The translations under genes were made by a program, and so were the position numbers. Below the pieces are notes generated by a model. The model was not told where the DNA came from, searched no databases, and worked only from the letters and a program-made list of their open reading frames with translations. A DNA stretch of 40,193 nt from Chloroflexota bacterium (lineage in GTDB: Bacteria; Chloroflexota; Anaerolineae; Aggregatilineales; Phototrophicaceae), in NCBI GenBank assembly GCA_011523545.1, contig WTGN01000098.1, positions 1 through 40,193 on the forward strand, given 5' to 3'. Numbering within the stretch: position 1 is the first letter of the stretch; each line of letters starts with the position of its first letter. Below, one piece after another: positions 23,829 to 32,277 of the stretch.

Positions 23829-25376
23829 ATGGCGCGCAAACCCTTGATGCTGATCATTCTTGATGGCTGGGGCATCCGCGAGATGACGCATGGCAACGCC
23901 GTCGCCCAGGCCGAGACGCCCAATTTTGAACGCTGGCTGGCGACTTGCGAACGCTGCATCGTGCATACCTCGGGCGAGCACGTCGGTTTGACGCCGGGCC
24001 AAATGGGCAATTCCGAAGTCGGCCACCTCAATCTCGGCGCCGGGCGCATCGTCTATCAAGATATATCGCGCATCGCCAAGGCCATCGCCGACGGCTCGCT
24101 GGCGGACAAGGCCGTCTTGAAAGAGGCGCTTAGCGCGCTGCGGCGATCGGGGAAGAAGCTGCACTTGATCGGCTTGCTGGGCGATGGCGGCGTGCACAGC
24201 CACTCCGATCATTTGTATGCGCTGCTGGATATCGCTTCGGCAAACGGTATCGAACCGGTATTGCACCTAATCACCGACGGGCGCGACACGCCGACGCAGA
24301 ACGGCCTCAAGTATTGCGCCGAATTGATGGACCGGCCCGCCGAAGCCGGCAAGGCGCGCGTGGCGACGGTGAGCGGCCGTTACTACGCCATGGACCGTGA
24401 CAAACGCTGGGAGCGCACCGGCCGCGCTTATGACGCGATGGCCTTCCTTGCGAGCGATGCGACAGCGCCCGATGCGCTGACGGCGATTCAGCAATCCTAC
24501 GCCCTGGGCGTGACCGACGAGTTCATCGCGCCAACCGTGATAGAGACTGATGCCGATTTGTCCCTCGCCGCCGGCGATGTCCTGCTCTGTTTCAATTTTC
24601 GCGCTGATCGCATGCGGCAATTGGCGGCCGCCTTTGTACGGCGGGACTTCGAAGGCGCCCGGCGCTTTCAGCCGATTCCCGATTTGCGCTTGATCACGAT
24701 GACGGAATACATGGCGGGGCTGACCGATGAGATTCTCTTCCCGGTTGAGCTGCTGCCCAATACCTTGGCCGAGACCCTGAGCAAAGCGGGCCTAAGCCAA
24801 TATCACAGCGCCGAAACCGAGAAGTACCCGCATGTCACCTTCTTCTTTAACGGGCGGAATGAAGCGCTCTTCGCCGGCGAAACGCGCCTGATCGTGCCCT
24901 CGCCCAAGGTAGCGACTTATGACATGAAGCCGGAGATGAGCGCCTTCGAATTAACCGCGGCGACGCTGGCGCGGTTGGAGGCGGCCGATGACGACTTCCT
25001 GTTGATCAATTTCGCCAACCCGGACATGGTCGGCCATACCGGCTCGCTGCCGGCGGCGATCAAAGCGGTCGAGGCAGTGGACGCCTGCGCTGGACGGCTG
25101 GCCGATGCCGTACTGGCGAAAGGCGGCGCCGCCATCGTCACCGCCGATCACGGCAATTGCGAGCGCATGGTTGATGCGGTCACGGGCGAGCCGCATACCT
25201 ATCATACCGTCGGGCCCGTCCCGCTCTTTGTGCTTGACGGCGGCCACTACTACGACTTGCGCGCCTGGGGGCGGCTGGCGGATGTGGCGCCGACCGCGCT
25301 GGAATTGCTCGGCGTCGAGCAGCCGCGCGAGATGACCGGTCAGAATTTGATACGGGCGATAGGCCGGCCAGAGTGA
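23829..25376 (+). CDS. gpmI: 2,3-bisphosphoglycerate-independent phosphoglycerate mutase
   Basis: 515 residues, the standard length. It interconverts 3- and 2-phosphoglycerate in glycolysis and gluconeogenesis, in the cytoplasm, using two Mn ions. Alkaline-phosphatase-fold metal residues are at Asp12 (ILDGWG), Ser62 (GQMGNSEVGH, the phosphorylated serine) and in the C-terminal 'NFANPDMVGHTG' and 'ADHGNCE' motifs. The inserted phosphotransferase domain includes 'GLLGDGGVHSH', 'ITDGRDTPT' and 'SGRYYAMDRD'. AAAGG precedes the ATG. It is separated from the membrane protein by about 117 bases with its own leader, so it is probably an independent unit. Confidence 0.98.
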   Translation: MARKPLMLIILDGWGIREMTHGNAVAQAETPNFERWLATCERCIVHTSGEHVGLTPGQMGNSEVGHLNLGAGRIVYQDISRIAKAIADGSLADKAVLKEALSALRRSGKKLHLIGLLGDGGVHSHSDHLYALLDIASANGIEPVLHLITDGRDTPTQNGLKYCAELMDRPAEAGKARVATVSGRYYAMDRDKRWERTGRAYDAMAFLASDATAPDALTAIQQSYALGVTDEFIAPTVIETDADLSLAAGDVLLCFNFRADRMRQLAAAFVRRDFEGARRFQPIPDLRLITMTEYMAGLTDEILFPVELLPNTLAETLSKAGLSQYHSAETEKYPHVTFFFNGRNEALFAGETRLIVPSPKVATYDMKPEMSAFELTAATLARLEAADDDFLLINFANPDMVGHTGSLPAAIKAVEAVDACAGRLADAVLAKGGAAIVTADHGNCERMVDAVTGEPHTYHTVGPVPLFVLDGGHYYDLRAWGRLADVAPTALELLGVEQPREMTGQNLIRAIGRPE

Positions 25377-25473
25377 AATTGGCGGAAAATCCACCATCGA
25401 AACAGGTTAGAATGGCTGCATTGGCCAATCATCGTGAAGCGCAATCTCCGCTTGAGCGGAAGGCAGGTTACAA

Positions 25474-26487
25474 ATGAAGAGCAGAATTTTATGGTTAATC
25501 GCATTGGCGCTGATGCTGACACCGGCAGGCGCGCAAGATTGGCAGCGCGGTTCAATGGGCAATGTTGAATACAACTGCGACGCCATCATGGGGATCATCT
25601 CCGAAGTAGGGATTCTATATTACATCATGCTGGGAACTGATACCTTGACCCCGGGCGACGGTACGGCAGATCACTATGTCCTTAAGGATGTTAGCGTGGT
25701 TACTGTCGCCGAAAGTCTGCTGGGTCGCGCTCCCGGTTGCGGTACAGCGCTAGTAGAGGATGATGACGTCTTGGATATCTACGATCCGGACAGATGGAAG
25801 CTCAACATCACTCGCGAATATTTCTACCAGTGCGATGTGCTGCGCGAAATCGTCGCCGCTTACGGCGATCTTGAGTTTCGACGCGACGGCGATCGGCGGC
25901 ATACGGTCCTTGGCTTTTACCAGGAAGACGCGCCGGAGTGCGTGCCGCGTTATGTTATCACGAAGCGCGATAGCGACCTTCTGGAGTGCGCAGACAGTTC
26001 CTGTGAAAGTCTTGGCAACATCAGTCGGGGAAGCGCCTTGCCTGTGATCGGTTTGCGTGAGGGCTGGTACGAGGTGGCGCAGGGGGAGGGCGCCGGTTTT
26101 GTCTCCGAGGCCGAGGTTATGCCGGGTCCGCTCGCCCTGCTGCAGGTGGGTGAAAATCATGTTATGCAATACGCCGACTGTGTTTTTTCTCCTCAGCACA
26201 AGGTGGCGGAGCGTCGGTTCATCGCTTTCATCAAAGCGGGGCTGGCTTATCAAGAGATCGACGTGGCGCTATATCCGCCAATGTCCGACACAGCGCTGAC
26301 GATACTGGAAGAAAGAGACCGAAAATTTAGCGATAGCGACAAACCTTTCATCCTTCAATTGTACGCCCCGGTCATCTTTAATCCCGGTATCTACATCATT
26401 GAACTCACCTTTAATAACTTAACATATCGCTTTGGATTTGACGCGAGCGAAGACGATATGTACCACATTCACGTCTATTGCTATTGA
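25474..26487 (+). CDS. Secreted protein with an SH3-like domain, function unknown
   Basis: 337 residues. Residues 1-20 are a signal peptide (MKSRILWLIALALML, cleavage PAGA-QD). A Cys-containing N-terminal half (about 30-155, Cys35, 89, 120, 156) has no recognised family. Residues about 159-215 look like a bacterial SH3 domain: 'YVITKRDSDLLEC', 'GNISRGSALPVIGLREGWYEV', 'GAGFVSEAEV', with a Cys pair (172, 177). The last 110 residues are beta-rich (LYAPVIFNPGIYIIELTFNN) and end in Tyr. Chloroflexota encode many such secreted SH3 proteins; a cell-surface binding role is a guess. GlpD follows with its start 15 bases after the stop, possibly in the same transcript. Confidence 0.7.
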   Translation: MKSRILWLIALALMLTPAGAQDWQRGSMGNVEYNCDAIMGIISEVGILYYIMLGTDTLTPGDGTADHYVLKDVSVVTVAESLLGRAPGCGTALVEDDDVLDIYDPDRWKLNITREYFYQCDVLREIVAAYGDLEFRRDGDRRHTVLGFYQEDAPECVPRYVITKRDSDLLECADSSCESLGNISRGSALPVIGLREGWYEVAQGEGAGFVSEAEVMPGPLALLQVGENHVMQYADCVFSPQHKVAERRFIAFIKAGLAYQEIDVALYPPMSDTALTILEERDRKFSDSDKPFILQLYAPVIFNPGIYIIELTFNNLTYRFGFDASEDDMYHIHVYCY

Positions 26488-26501
26488 CGAGCGGACAGGC
26501 A

Positions 26502-28193
26502 ATGACGCGACAAGCGACTCTGCAAGCCATTCGTGAATACCCCGATGTCTCCGTCTTGATCATCGGCGGCGGCGTCAACGGCATCGGGACCTTTCGCGAT
26601 TTGGCGCTGCAGGGCGTTGACGCGCTTCTGGTGGAGCGGGGCGATTTCGGGAGTGGCGCCAGCGCCGCTTCCTCGCACATGCTGCACGGCGGCCTGCGTT
26701 ACCTGGAAAACGGCGAATTCCGCCTGGTGAACGAGGCTTTGCACGAGCGCAACCGCCTGCTGCGGAACGCGCCCCACTATGCCAAGCCGCTGCGCACGAC
26801 CATTCCGATTTTTCGCTGGTTCTCCGGCTTGCTGAACGCGCCTCTAAAATTCGCCGGTCTGCTCGATCGGCCGGGCGAACGGGGCGCGCTGGTCGTCAAG
26901 CTGGGGCTGACATGCTACGACTTCCTCGTCCGCTCCAACCGCGCGATGCCGGCGCATGAGTTTCGGCTGCGTGGAAATGCCCTGCGCCAGTATCCACAAT
27001 TGAATCCAGCGATCGTTTGCGCCGCCACCTATTATGACGCCTGGATGCCCTGCCCGGAGCGCGTCTGCCTCGAGATGGCGCTGGATGCCGAAGCACAGAA
27101 CGACGCTTGCCAGGCGCTCAATTATGTCAGCGCGCTGTCGGCTGAGGCCGATAGCGTGCAATTGCGCGATGAACTCACGGGCGAGGCCTTGAGCGTCCGG
27201 CCGAAGGTGGTCGTGAACGCGGCCGGCCCCTGGATCGACCTGGTCAACGACGGACTGGGGCAAGGGCAGCGGCGCTTCATCGGCGGCACCAAGGGTTCCC
27301 ACCTGGTGCTGGATCATCCCGAGTTGCTGGAAGCGGCGCGCGGCAGCGAATTCTACTTTGAAAATGATGACGGCCGGCTGGTCTTAATCCTGCCGTTTTT
27401 CAATCGCGTCATGATTGGCACCACCGATATTCGCATTGATGATCCCGATGCGGCTTTGATCAGCGAGGAGGAGATCGACTACTTGCTGGCGATGGTATCG
27501 AAGGTCTTTCCCGCTCTCAAAGCCGACCGTTCGCAGATCGTCTTCGCCTTCGCCGGCGTCCGGCCCCTGCCTTACAGCGAAGGCGGCCGAACGGGACAAA
27601 TCAGCCGCGACCATAGCATCCGGTCCCTCGCGCCAGCTGAGGGACGGCCCTATCCGATTCACTCGCTGGTCGGCGGCAAGTGGACGACCTTCCGCGCCTT
27701 CGCCGAGCAAACGAGCGATCTTGTTCTGGGCGAACTCGGTCGCGCTCGTCGAGCAAGCACGGCGGACATGCCGATCGGCGGTGGACGAGCCTACCCCGAA
27801 AGCGACGATGCGCGCGAAGCCTGGCTGCGTGATCTGCAAAGCCGCAGTGGCGCAGCGCTGCCCAGGCTGCGGCAACTTTTCGAGCGCTATGGCACACGCG
27901 CTGAAGCCGTCGCCGATTGCATCAGCCGCGGGGACGATCGCCCGCTGGCGCATCACGCCGCTTACAGCAGGCGCGAGCTTGAATTCAGCCTGCGCGCGGA
28001 AAAAGTGGAGCGGCTGGACGACCTGCTGCTGCGGCGCACGCTGCTTGCCATGCGCGGCCAGTTAAGCCCCGAGCTGCTGGACGAGCTGGCCCAAATCTGC
28101 GCCGAGACCCTGGGCTGGCCAGCCGCGCGAAAAGCGGGAGAAATCCAGCGCTGCAAAGACATATTGCGCCGCCGCCACCGGGTACACCTCTAA
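26502..28193 (+). CDS. glpD: Aerobic glycerol-3-phosphate dehydrogenase
   Basis: 563 residues from ATG 26502 (ACAGG upstream); an alternative TTG at 26478 overlaps the previous gene. It oxidises glycerol-3-phosphate to dihydroxyacetone phosphate and passes electrons to the quinone pool at the membrane. FAD-binding motif IIGGGVNGIG at 20-29, and the GlpD signature 'RGDFGSGASAASSHMLHGGLRYLE'. Further conserved parts are 'VVNAAGPWIDLV', 'KGSHLVLDHPELL', 'LILPFFNRVMIGTTD' and a C-terminal helical DAO_C domain. The stop overlaps the convergent YbjQ-family gene by four bases. No glpK or glpF is here. Confidence 0.95.
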   Translation: MTRQATLQAIREYPDVSVLIIGGGVNGIGTFRDLALQGVDALLVERGDFGSGASAASSHMLHGGLRYLENGEFRLVNEALHERNRLLRNAPHYAKPLRTTIPIFRWFSGLLNAPLKFAGLLDRPGERGALVVKLGLTCYDFLVRSNRAMPAHEFRLRGNALRQYPQLNPAIVCAATYYDAWMPCPERVCLEMALDAEAQNDACQALNYVSALSAEADSVQLRDELTGEALSVRPKVVVNAAGPWIDLVNDGLGQGQRRFIGGTKGSHLVLDHPELLEAARGSEFYFENDDGRLVLILPFFNRVMIGTTDIRIDDPDAALISEEEIDYLLAMVSKVFPALKADRSQIVFAFAGVRPLPYSEGGRTGQISRDHSIRSLAPAEGRPYPIHSLVGGKWTTFRAFAEQTSDLVLGELGRARRASTADMPIGGGRAYPESDDAREAWLRDLQSRSGAALPRLRQLFERYGTRAEAVADCISRGDDRPLAHHAAYSRRELEFSLRAEKVERLDDLLLRRTLLAMRGQLSPELLDELAQICAETLGWPAARKAGEIQRCKDILRRRHRVHL

Positions 28194-28510
28194 GCCAGCC
28201 TCACCGCCGTCCCGCTGGCGGAAACCATCAGCATGCTGCCGTTGGCGCCGACCGTCTCATAATCCAGATCGACGCTCAAGACCGCGTTCGCGCCCATGCC
28301 CCGCGCGTTGTCTTGCATCTCCTGCAGCGCGATGTCTTTGGCGCGCCGCAGTTCCTCTTCATAAGCGCCCGAGCGGCCGCCGACGATATCGCGGATGCCG
28401 GCGAAAATGTCCTTGAACATGTTGGCGCCCATGACCGCTTCGCCACTGACGACGCCCAGATATTCGACTACCTGCTGCCCTTCCACGCTCGGTGTAGTGG
28501 TGACGATCAT
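28190..28510 (-). CDS. YbjQ/UPF0145-family protein
   Basis: 106 residues from ATG 28510, chosen because homologues begin MIVTTTPSVEG and GAGGAAG precedes it; an ATG seven codons earlier is possible. Family features: 'VVEYLGVVSGEAVMGANMFKDIFAGIRDIVGGRSGAYE' (here broken at ordinary loops), then 'A-Q-GANAVLSVDLDYETVG' near the C-terminus. These small proteins form pentameric rings; a metal-binding function has been suggested but none is established. It converges on glpD with the two stop codons overlapping. Upstream lies about 135 bases with no gene before the meaB end. Confidence 0.9.
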   Translation of the reverse strand: MIVTTTPSVEGQQVVEYLGVVSGEAVMGANMFKDIFAGIRDIVGGRSGAYEEELRRAKDIALQEMQDNARGMGANAVLSVDLDYETVGANGSMLMVSASGTAVRLA

Positions 28511-28645
28511 GCGCTTCCTCTTGCTTTCCATGGTTGACCTCGTAAATGCGATTCGGGCGCTATTGTAAAGGCAGACGGCAAAACTGCATAGCGCAATGCC
28601 GGAGCGGGAGAATGAGGAGGTCGCGCCGGCCCTGATATCTCTAGC

Positions 28646-29638
28646 TCAATCGGGCAGGATCAAGCGAAGCAGCGCCTCCGCCGCGCTCGCCGCCGGCAGC
28701 TTCCCGTTGATGACGGCCGCCTCAATCTCCGGCAGCGCCGCCTTGACCGCTTCATGGCCATAGACAGCGTCGCGCAGGCGGGCTTCAAGCGCCTTGTGCA
28801 GCCACTCTCGCCGCTGCTTGCGCCGCCGGTCGTCGAAGCCGCCGCTGGCTTTCGTCTGGGCGACGAACTCTGTGATCAGGGTCCAGATGGCGTCGATGCC
28901 GGCGCCGGTCAAGGCCGACGCAGTCAGGGCGCGGGTCCGCCAGCCGGGCGTGGCGGGCGCGACAAATTCGAGAGCGCGTTGATATTGGGCGCGGGCCGCC
29001 TTTGCCGCGGTCAGGTTGTCGCCGTCAGCTTTGTTGATGACCAGGGCATCGGCGATTTCGATCACGCCCTTTTTGTAGCCCTGCAGCTCGTCACCGGCGC
29101 CAGTGATCAAGAGCAGCAGCAGAATATCCACGAGCGAGCGCAGCGTCACCTCGCTTTGACCGGCGCCGACGGTTTCAACGATGATGACATCAAAGCCGGC
29201 CGCTTCGCAAAGCAGGATCGCCTCGCGCGTTTTTTCGGCGACGCCGCCCAGAATGCCGCCGGTGGGTGACGGGCGGATGAAGGCGTCGGTTTCCCGCGAC
29301 AAACGTTCCATGCGCGTCTTGTCGCCCAGGATGCTGCCGCGCGTCAAGCCGCTGCTGGGGTCGATCGCCAACACCGCCACTTTGTGCCCACGTTGTATGA
29401 CGTGGCAGCCGAAGCTATCGATGAAGCTGCTCTTGCCAGCGCCGGGTGGGCCGGTGATGCCAATGCGCACAGAGTTGCCCGCATGCGGCAGCAAGGCGCC
29501 CAAAAGCTGCTGCGCCGCGTCCGCGTGCTGTGGCGCCCGGCTTTCGATCAGCGTGATGGCGCGGGCGAGGGCGGCCCGCTCGCCGGCAAGAAGGGCGTCG
29601 GCGAGGGCGGCCGCCTCCATTTGACGGGCTTCGCGCAT
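28646..29638 (-). CDS. meaB: Methylmalonyl-CoA mutase-associated GTPase MeaB (ArgK family)
   Basis: 330 residues. It loads and protects the adenosylcobalamin cofactor of methylmalonyl-CoA mutase using GTP. Walker A GPPGAGKSS at 63-71; 'AIDPSSGLTRGSILGDKTRM' follows (switch region), then 'IIVETVGAGQSE', 'GAGDELQGYKKG' and base-recognition NKAD. The start is uncertain: ATG 29638 or ATG 29620, neither with a clear Shine-Dalgarno sequence. The leader just upstream of 29638 is a family-B repeat (29645-29677) whose minus strand offers GGTGGTGG. The mutase subunit genes lie about 500 bases upstream on the same strand, interrupted by a plus-strand GYD gene. Confidence 0.93.
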   Translation of the reverse strand: MREARQMEAAALADALLAGERAALARAITLIESRAPQHADAAQQLLGALLPHAGNSVRIGITGPPGAGKSSFIDSFGCHVIQRGHKVAVLAIDPSSGLTRGSILGDKTRMERLSRETDAFIRPSPTGGILGGVAEKTREAILLCEAAGFDVIIVETVGAGQSEVTLRSLVDILLLLLITGAGDELQGYKKGVIEIADALVINKADGDNLTAAKAARAQYQRALEFVAPATPGWRTRALTASALTGAGIDAIWTLITEFVAQTKASGGFDDRRRKQRREWLHKALEARLRDAVYGHEAVKAALPEIEAAVINGKLPAASAAEALLRLILPD

Positions 29639-29644
29639 TTTATG

Positions 29645-29677
29645 CCACCACCGAGGACAGCGAGTTTTTTCTTTTCC
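29645..29677. repeat. Dispersed repeat, family B, copy 2
   Basis: CCACCACCGAGGACAGCGAG followed by TTTTTTCTTTTCC. The first part matches the 40048 copy (ACCACCGAGGACACCGAG). It lies immediately upstream of the meaB start codon and therefore forms its leader. Confidence 0.65.
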
Positions 29678-29791
29678 GTTGCCAACTCATTATGGAAGCG
29701 GATTTGCCGATTCAATGATTTCACTGAATCTTACCGCATCGATTTTATCTGTTACACTCTGGGTGAGAGATCTGTAATGAGGAGGCCGATG

Positions 29792-30103
29792 ATGGCGCAA
29801 TTTCTATGGCAAACTTCGCTGACGTCCACCGCCTGGAAGAATCAGGTAACAGGCGATATCGCCGCGCTAATTGACGCTGGCCACGCCGACGCCGCCCATT
29901 TCGGCGGGGCGGTCTTGCATGCCTGGGTCGCTTTTGGCGAATACGATCTGATCGCCGTCCTGGAAATGCCGGACAACGAGAGCATGGCGGCCTATGTGCT
30001 GGCGATGACGGCCAAGGGACATTATTCCGCCGGCAAGACCACCATCCTGCTGAGCGGCGACGAAACCGGACGGGCGCTGACGCGGGCCGCGTCCTTGGGC
30101 TGA
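29792..30103 (+). CDS. GYD-domain protein
   Basis: 103 residues from ATG 29792, with AGGAGG at 29780-29785; ATG 29789 or 29777 are alternatives. It shows the GYD-domain pattern: a starting beta strand 'FLWQTSLTSTAWKNQV', 'HAWVAFGEYDLIAVLEMPDNESMAAYVLAM', then 'KTTILLSGDE'. These small ferredoxin-fold (dimeric alpha/beta barrel-like) proteins have no known function. The gene is alone on the plus strand, inserted between the mutase subunits and meaB. Confidence 0.85.
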   Translation: MAQFLWQTSLTSTAWKNQVTGDIAALIDAGHADAAHFGGAVLHAWVAFGEYDLIAVLEMPDNESMAAYVLAMTAKGHYSAGKTTILLSGDETGRALTRAASLG

Positions 30104-30120
30104 GCGGGACCGCCCCGCGC

Positions 30121-32277
30121 CTAGCTGGCATTCAAGCGCCGGTTCAGTTCATCCAGCACCGTTCGCGCCGCCTCCGGGATGACGGTGCCGGGCCCAAAGA
30201 TGGCCGAGGCGCCGCGCTCGTAGAGATACTGATGATCCTGCGCCGGGATGACGCCGCCGATAACCAGCATCATATCGGCGCGGCCCAGGGCCTTCAATTC
30301 GCCCGCCAACTGCGGCAAGAGCGTCTTGTGGCCCGCCGCCAGCGAACTGATGCCGACGATGTGCACATCGTTTTCCACCGCCGCTTTGGCAACTTCGGCC
30401 GGCGTCTGAAACAGCGGGGCGATATCGACATCAAAGCCCATATCGGCGAAGGCGGCTGCGATTACTTTGGCGCCGCGGTCATGCCCGTCTTGACCCATCT
30501 TGGCCACCATCAGGCGCGGGCGCCGTCCTTCGCGCTCGGCGAATGCATCCGTCATGCGGCGCAGGCTTGACAGGGCTTCGTCATCACCCAACTCGGCGCT
30601 GTAAACGCCAGCCAGCGCTCGAACGACCGCCTTGTGCCGCCCCCAGGCCCGCTCCAGCGCCAGCGAGATTTCGCCGATTGTAGCGCGCGCGCGCGCCGCC
30701 TCAATCGACAAGGCCAGCAAATTTCCATCGCCGGACGCGGCGCATGAAGTCAAGGCCTTCAAGGCGGAATGCAGCGCGTCTTCGTCCCGCTCCGCGCGCA
30801 GCCACCGCAAGCGCTCGACCTGCGCCTCGCGTACAGCGCTATTGTCGACTTCGCGGTAGTCAACCGGGCTCTCTTGTTGCGGGCGGTATTTGTTGACGCC
30901 GATGATGGTTTCAGCGCCGCTGTCGATCTGCGCTTGCCGGCGCGCGGCCGCCTCTTCGATTCGCATCGTCGGCAGCCCGCTTTCCAGCGCATCAGCCATC
31001 CCGCCCAGCGCTTCAATCTCCTGAATATGCGTCCAGGCGCGGCGGGCGAGGTCATGCGTCAAGCGCTCCACCAGGTAAGACCCGCCCCAGGGATCAACCG
31101 CGGCGCAGATGCCGGTCTCATGCTGCAGGAAAAGCTGCGTGTTGCGGGCGATGCGGGCGCTGAAGTCCGTGGGCAGGGCGATGGCTTCGTCCAGGGCGTT
31201 GCTGTGAAGGGATTGCGTCCCGCCGAAGACGGCGGCCAGGGCTTCCAGGCAGGTGCGCGCGATGTTGTTGTAAGGGTCGCGCTCTTGCAGGCTCCAGCCC
31301 GATGTCTGGCAATGGGCGCGCAGGGCCATTGATTTGGGATTTCGCGGGTTGAACTGTTTGACGAGCTTCGCCCAGAGCAGACGCGCCGCCCGCATCTTGG
31401 CGATCTCCATGAAGAAGCTCATGCCGATGCCCCAGAAGAAAGACAGGCGCGGGGCAAATCGATCGATATCCAGGCCGGCCCCCAGACCGGTCCGCAGGTA
31501 TTCCAGCCCATCGGCCAGTGTATAAGCCAGCTCGATATCAGCGGTCGCGCCGGCTTCCTGAATATGGTAACCGCTGATGCTGATGCTGTTGAACTTCGGC
31601 ATCTCGGCGGTGGTGTAGGCGAAGATATCGGCGATGATTCGCATCGACTCGGCCGGCGGATAGATATAGGTGTTGCGCACCATATACTCTTTGAGGATGT
31701 CATTTTGGATGGTGCCGGCCAGCTGGGCGGGGGCGACGCCAGCCTCTTGGGCGGCGACAATGTAAAAAGCGAGCACAGGCAGCACGGCCCCATTCATCGT
31801 CATCGAGACCGACATGTCATCCAGCGGGATGCCATCAAAGAGAATCTTCATATCCTGCACGCTGTCGACGGCGACGCCCGCCATGCCGACATCGCCACCC
31901 ACGCGCGGATGATCGGAGTCGTAACCCCGGTGCGTGGCCAGATCAAAGGCGACCGACAAGCCCTTCTGACCAGCGGCCAGATTGCGGCGATAGAAGGCGT
32001 TGCTCTCTTCGGCCGTTGAGTAACCGGCGTATTGGCGAATGGTCCAGGGGCGCAGCGCATACATGGCCGGGTAGGGTCCGCGCAGGAAGGGCGGAATGCC
32101 AGCGACAAAATCGAGATGCTCAACCGGCGCCAGATCGGCCGAGGTGTAAAGCGCCTTGAGGTCGATTTGCTCGGGCGCGCGCCAGGCTTGGACGGCGACG
32201 GTGGCGCGCCAGTCATTGAGGCTTGCTTCGCCCGCTGCATCGTAGGCGAGCCGGCTGAAATCGGGGAAACGGGTCAT
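30121..32277 (-). CDS. mutB: Methylmalonyl-CoA mutase, large (catalytic) subunit
   Basis: 718 residues, full length. It interconverts succinyl-CoA and (R)-methylmalonyl-CoA with adenosylcobalamin, in propionate and odd-chain or branched substrate metabolism. The TIM barrel binds CoA (RPWTIRQYAGYSTAEESN, 'VAFDLATHRGYDSDHPRV', 'ISGYHIQEAGA', 'HCQTSGWSL', 'GGTQSLHSNA'). The C-terminal cobalamin domain has D-x-H-x-x-G at 597-602 (DGHDRG), His599 being the axial ligand, followed by 'GISSLAAGHKT' and 'VIGGVIPAQD'. The ATG overlaps the mutA stop as ATGA, so the two subunits are coupled. Confidence 0.97.
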   Translation of the reverse strand: MTRFPDFSRLAYDAAGEASLNDWRATVAVQAWRAPEQIDLKALYTSADLAPVEHLDFVAGIPPFLRGPYPAMYALRPWTIRQYAGYSTAEESNAFYRRNLAAGQKGLSVAFDLATHRGYDSDHPRVGGDVGMAGVAVDSVQDMKILFDGIPLDDMSVSMTMNGAVLPVLAFYIVAAQEAGVAPAQLAGTIQNDILKEYMVRNTYIYPPAESMRIIADIFAYTTAEMPKFNSISISGYHIQEAGATADIELAYTLADGLEYLRTGLGAGLDIDRFAPRLSFFWGIGMSFFMEIAKMRAARLLWAKLVKQFNPRNPKSMALRAHCQTSGWSLQERDPYNNIARTCLEALAAVFGGTQSLHSNALDEAIALPTDFSARIARNTQLFLQHETGICAAVDPWGGSYLVERLTHDLARRAWTHIQEIEALGGMADALESGLPTMRIEEAAARRQAQIDSGAETIIGVNKYRPQQESPVDYREVDNSAVREAQVERLRWLRAERDEDALHSALKALTSCAASGDGNLLALSIEAARARATIGEISLALERAWGRHKAVVRALAGVYSAELGDDEALSSLRRMTDAFAEREGRRPRLMVAKMGQDGHDRGAKVIAAAFADMGFDVDIAPLFQTPAEVAKAAVENDVHIVGISSLAAGHKTLLPQLAGELKALGRADMMLVIGGVIPAQDHQYLYERGASAIFGPGTVIPEAARTVLDELNRRLNAS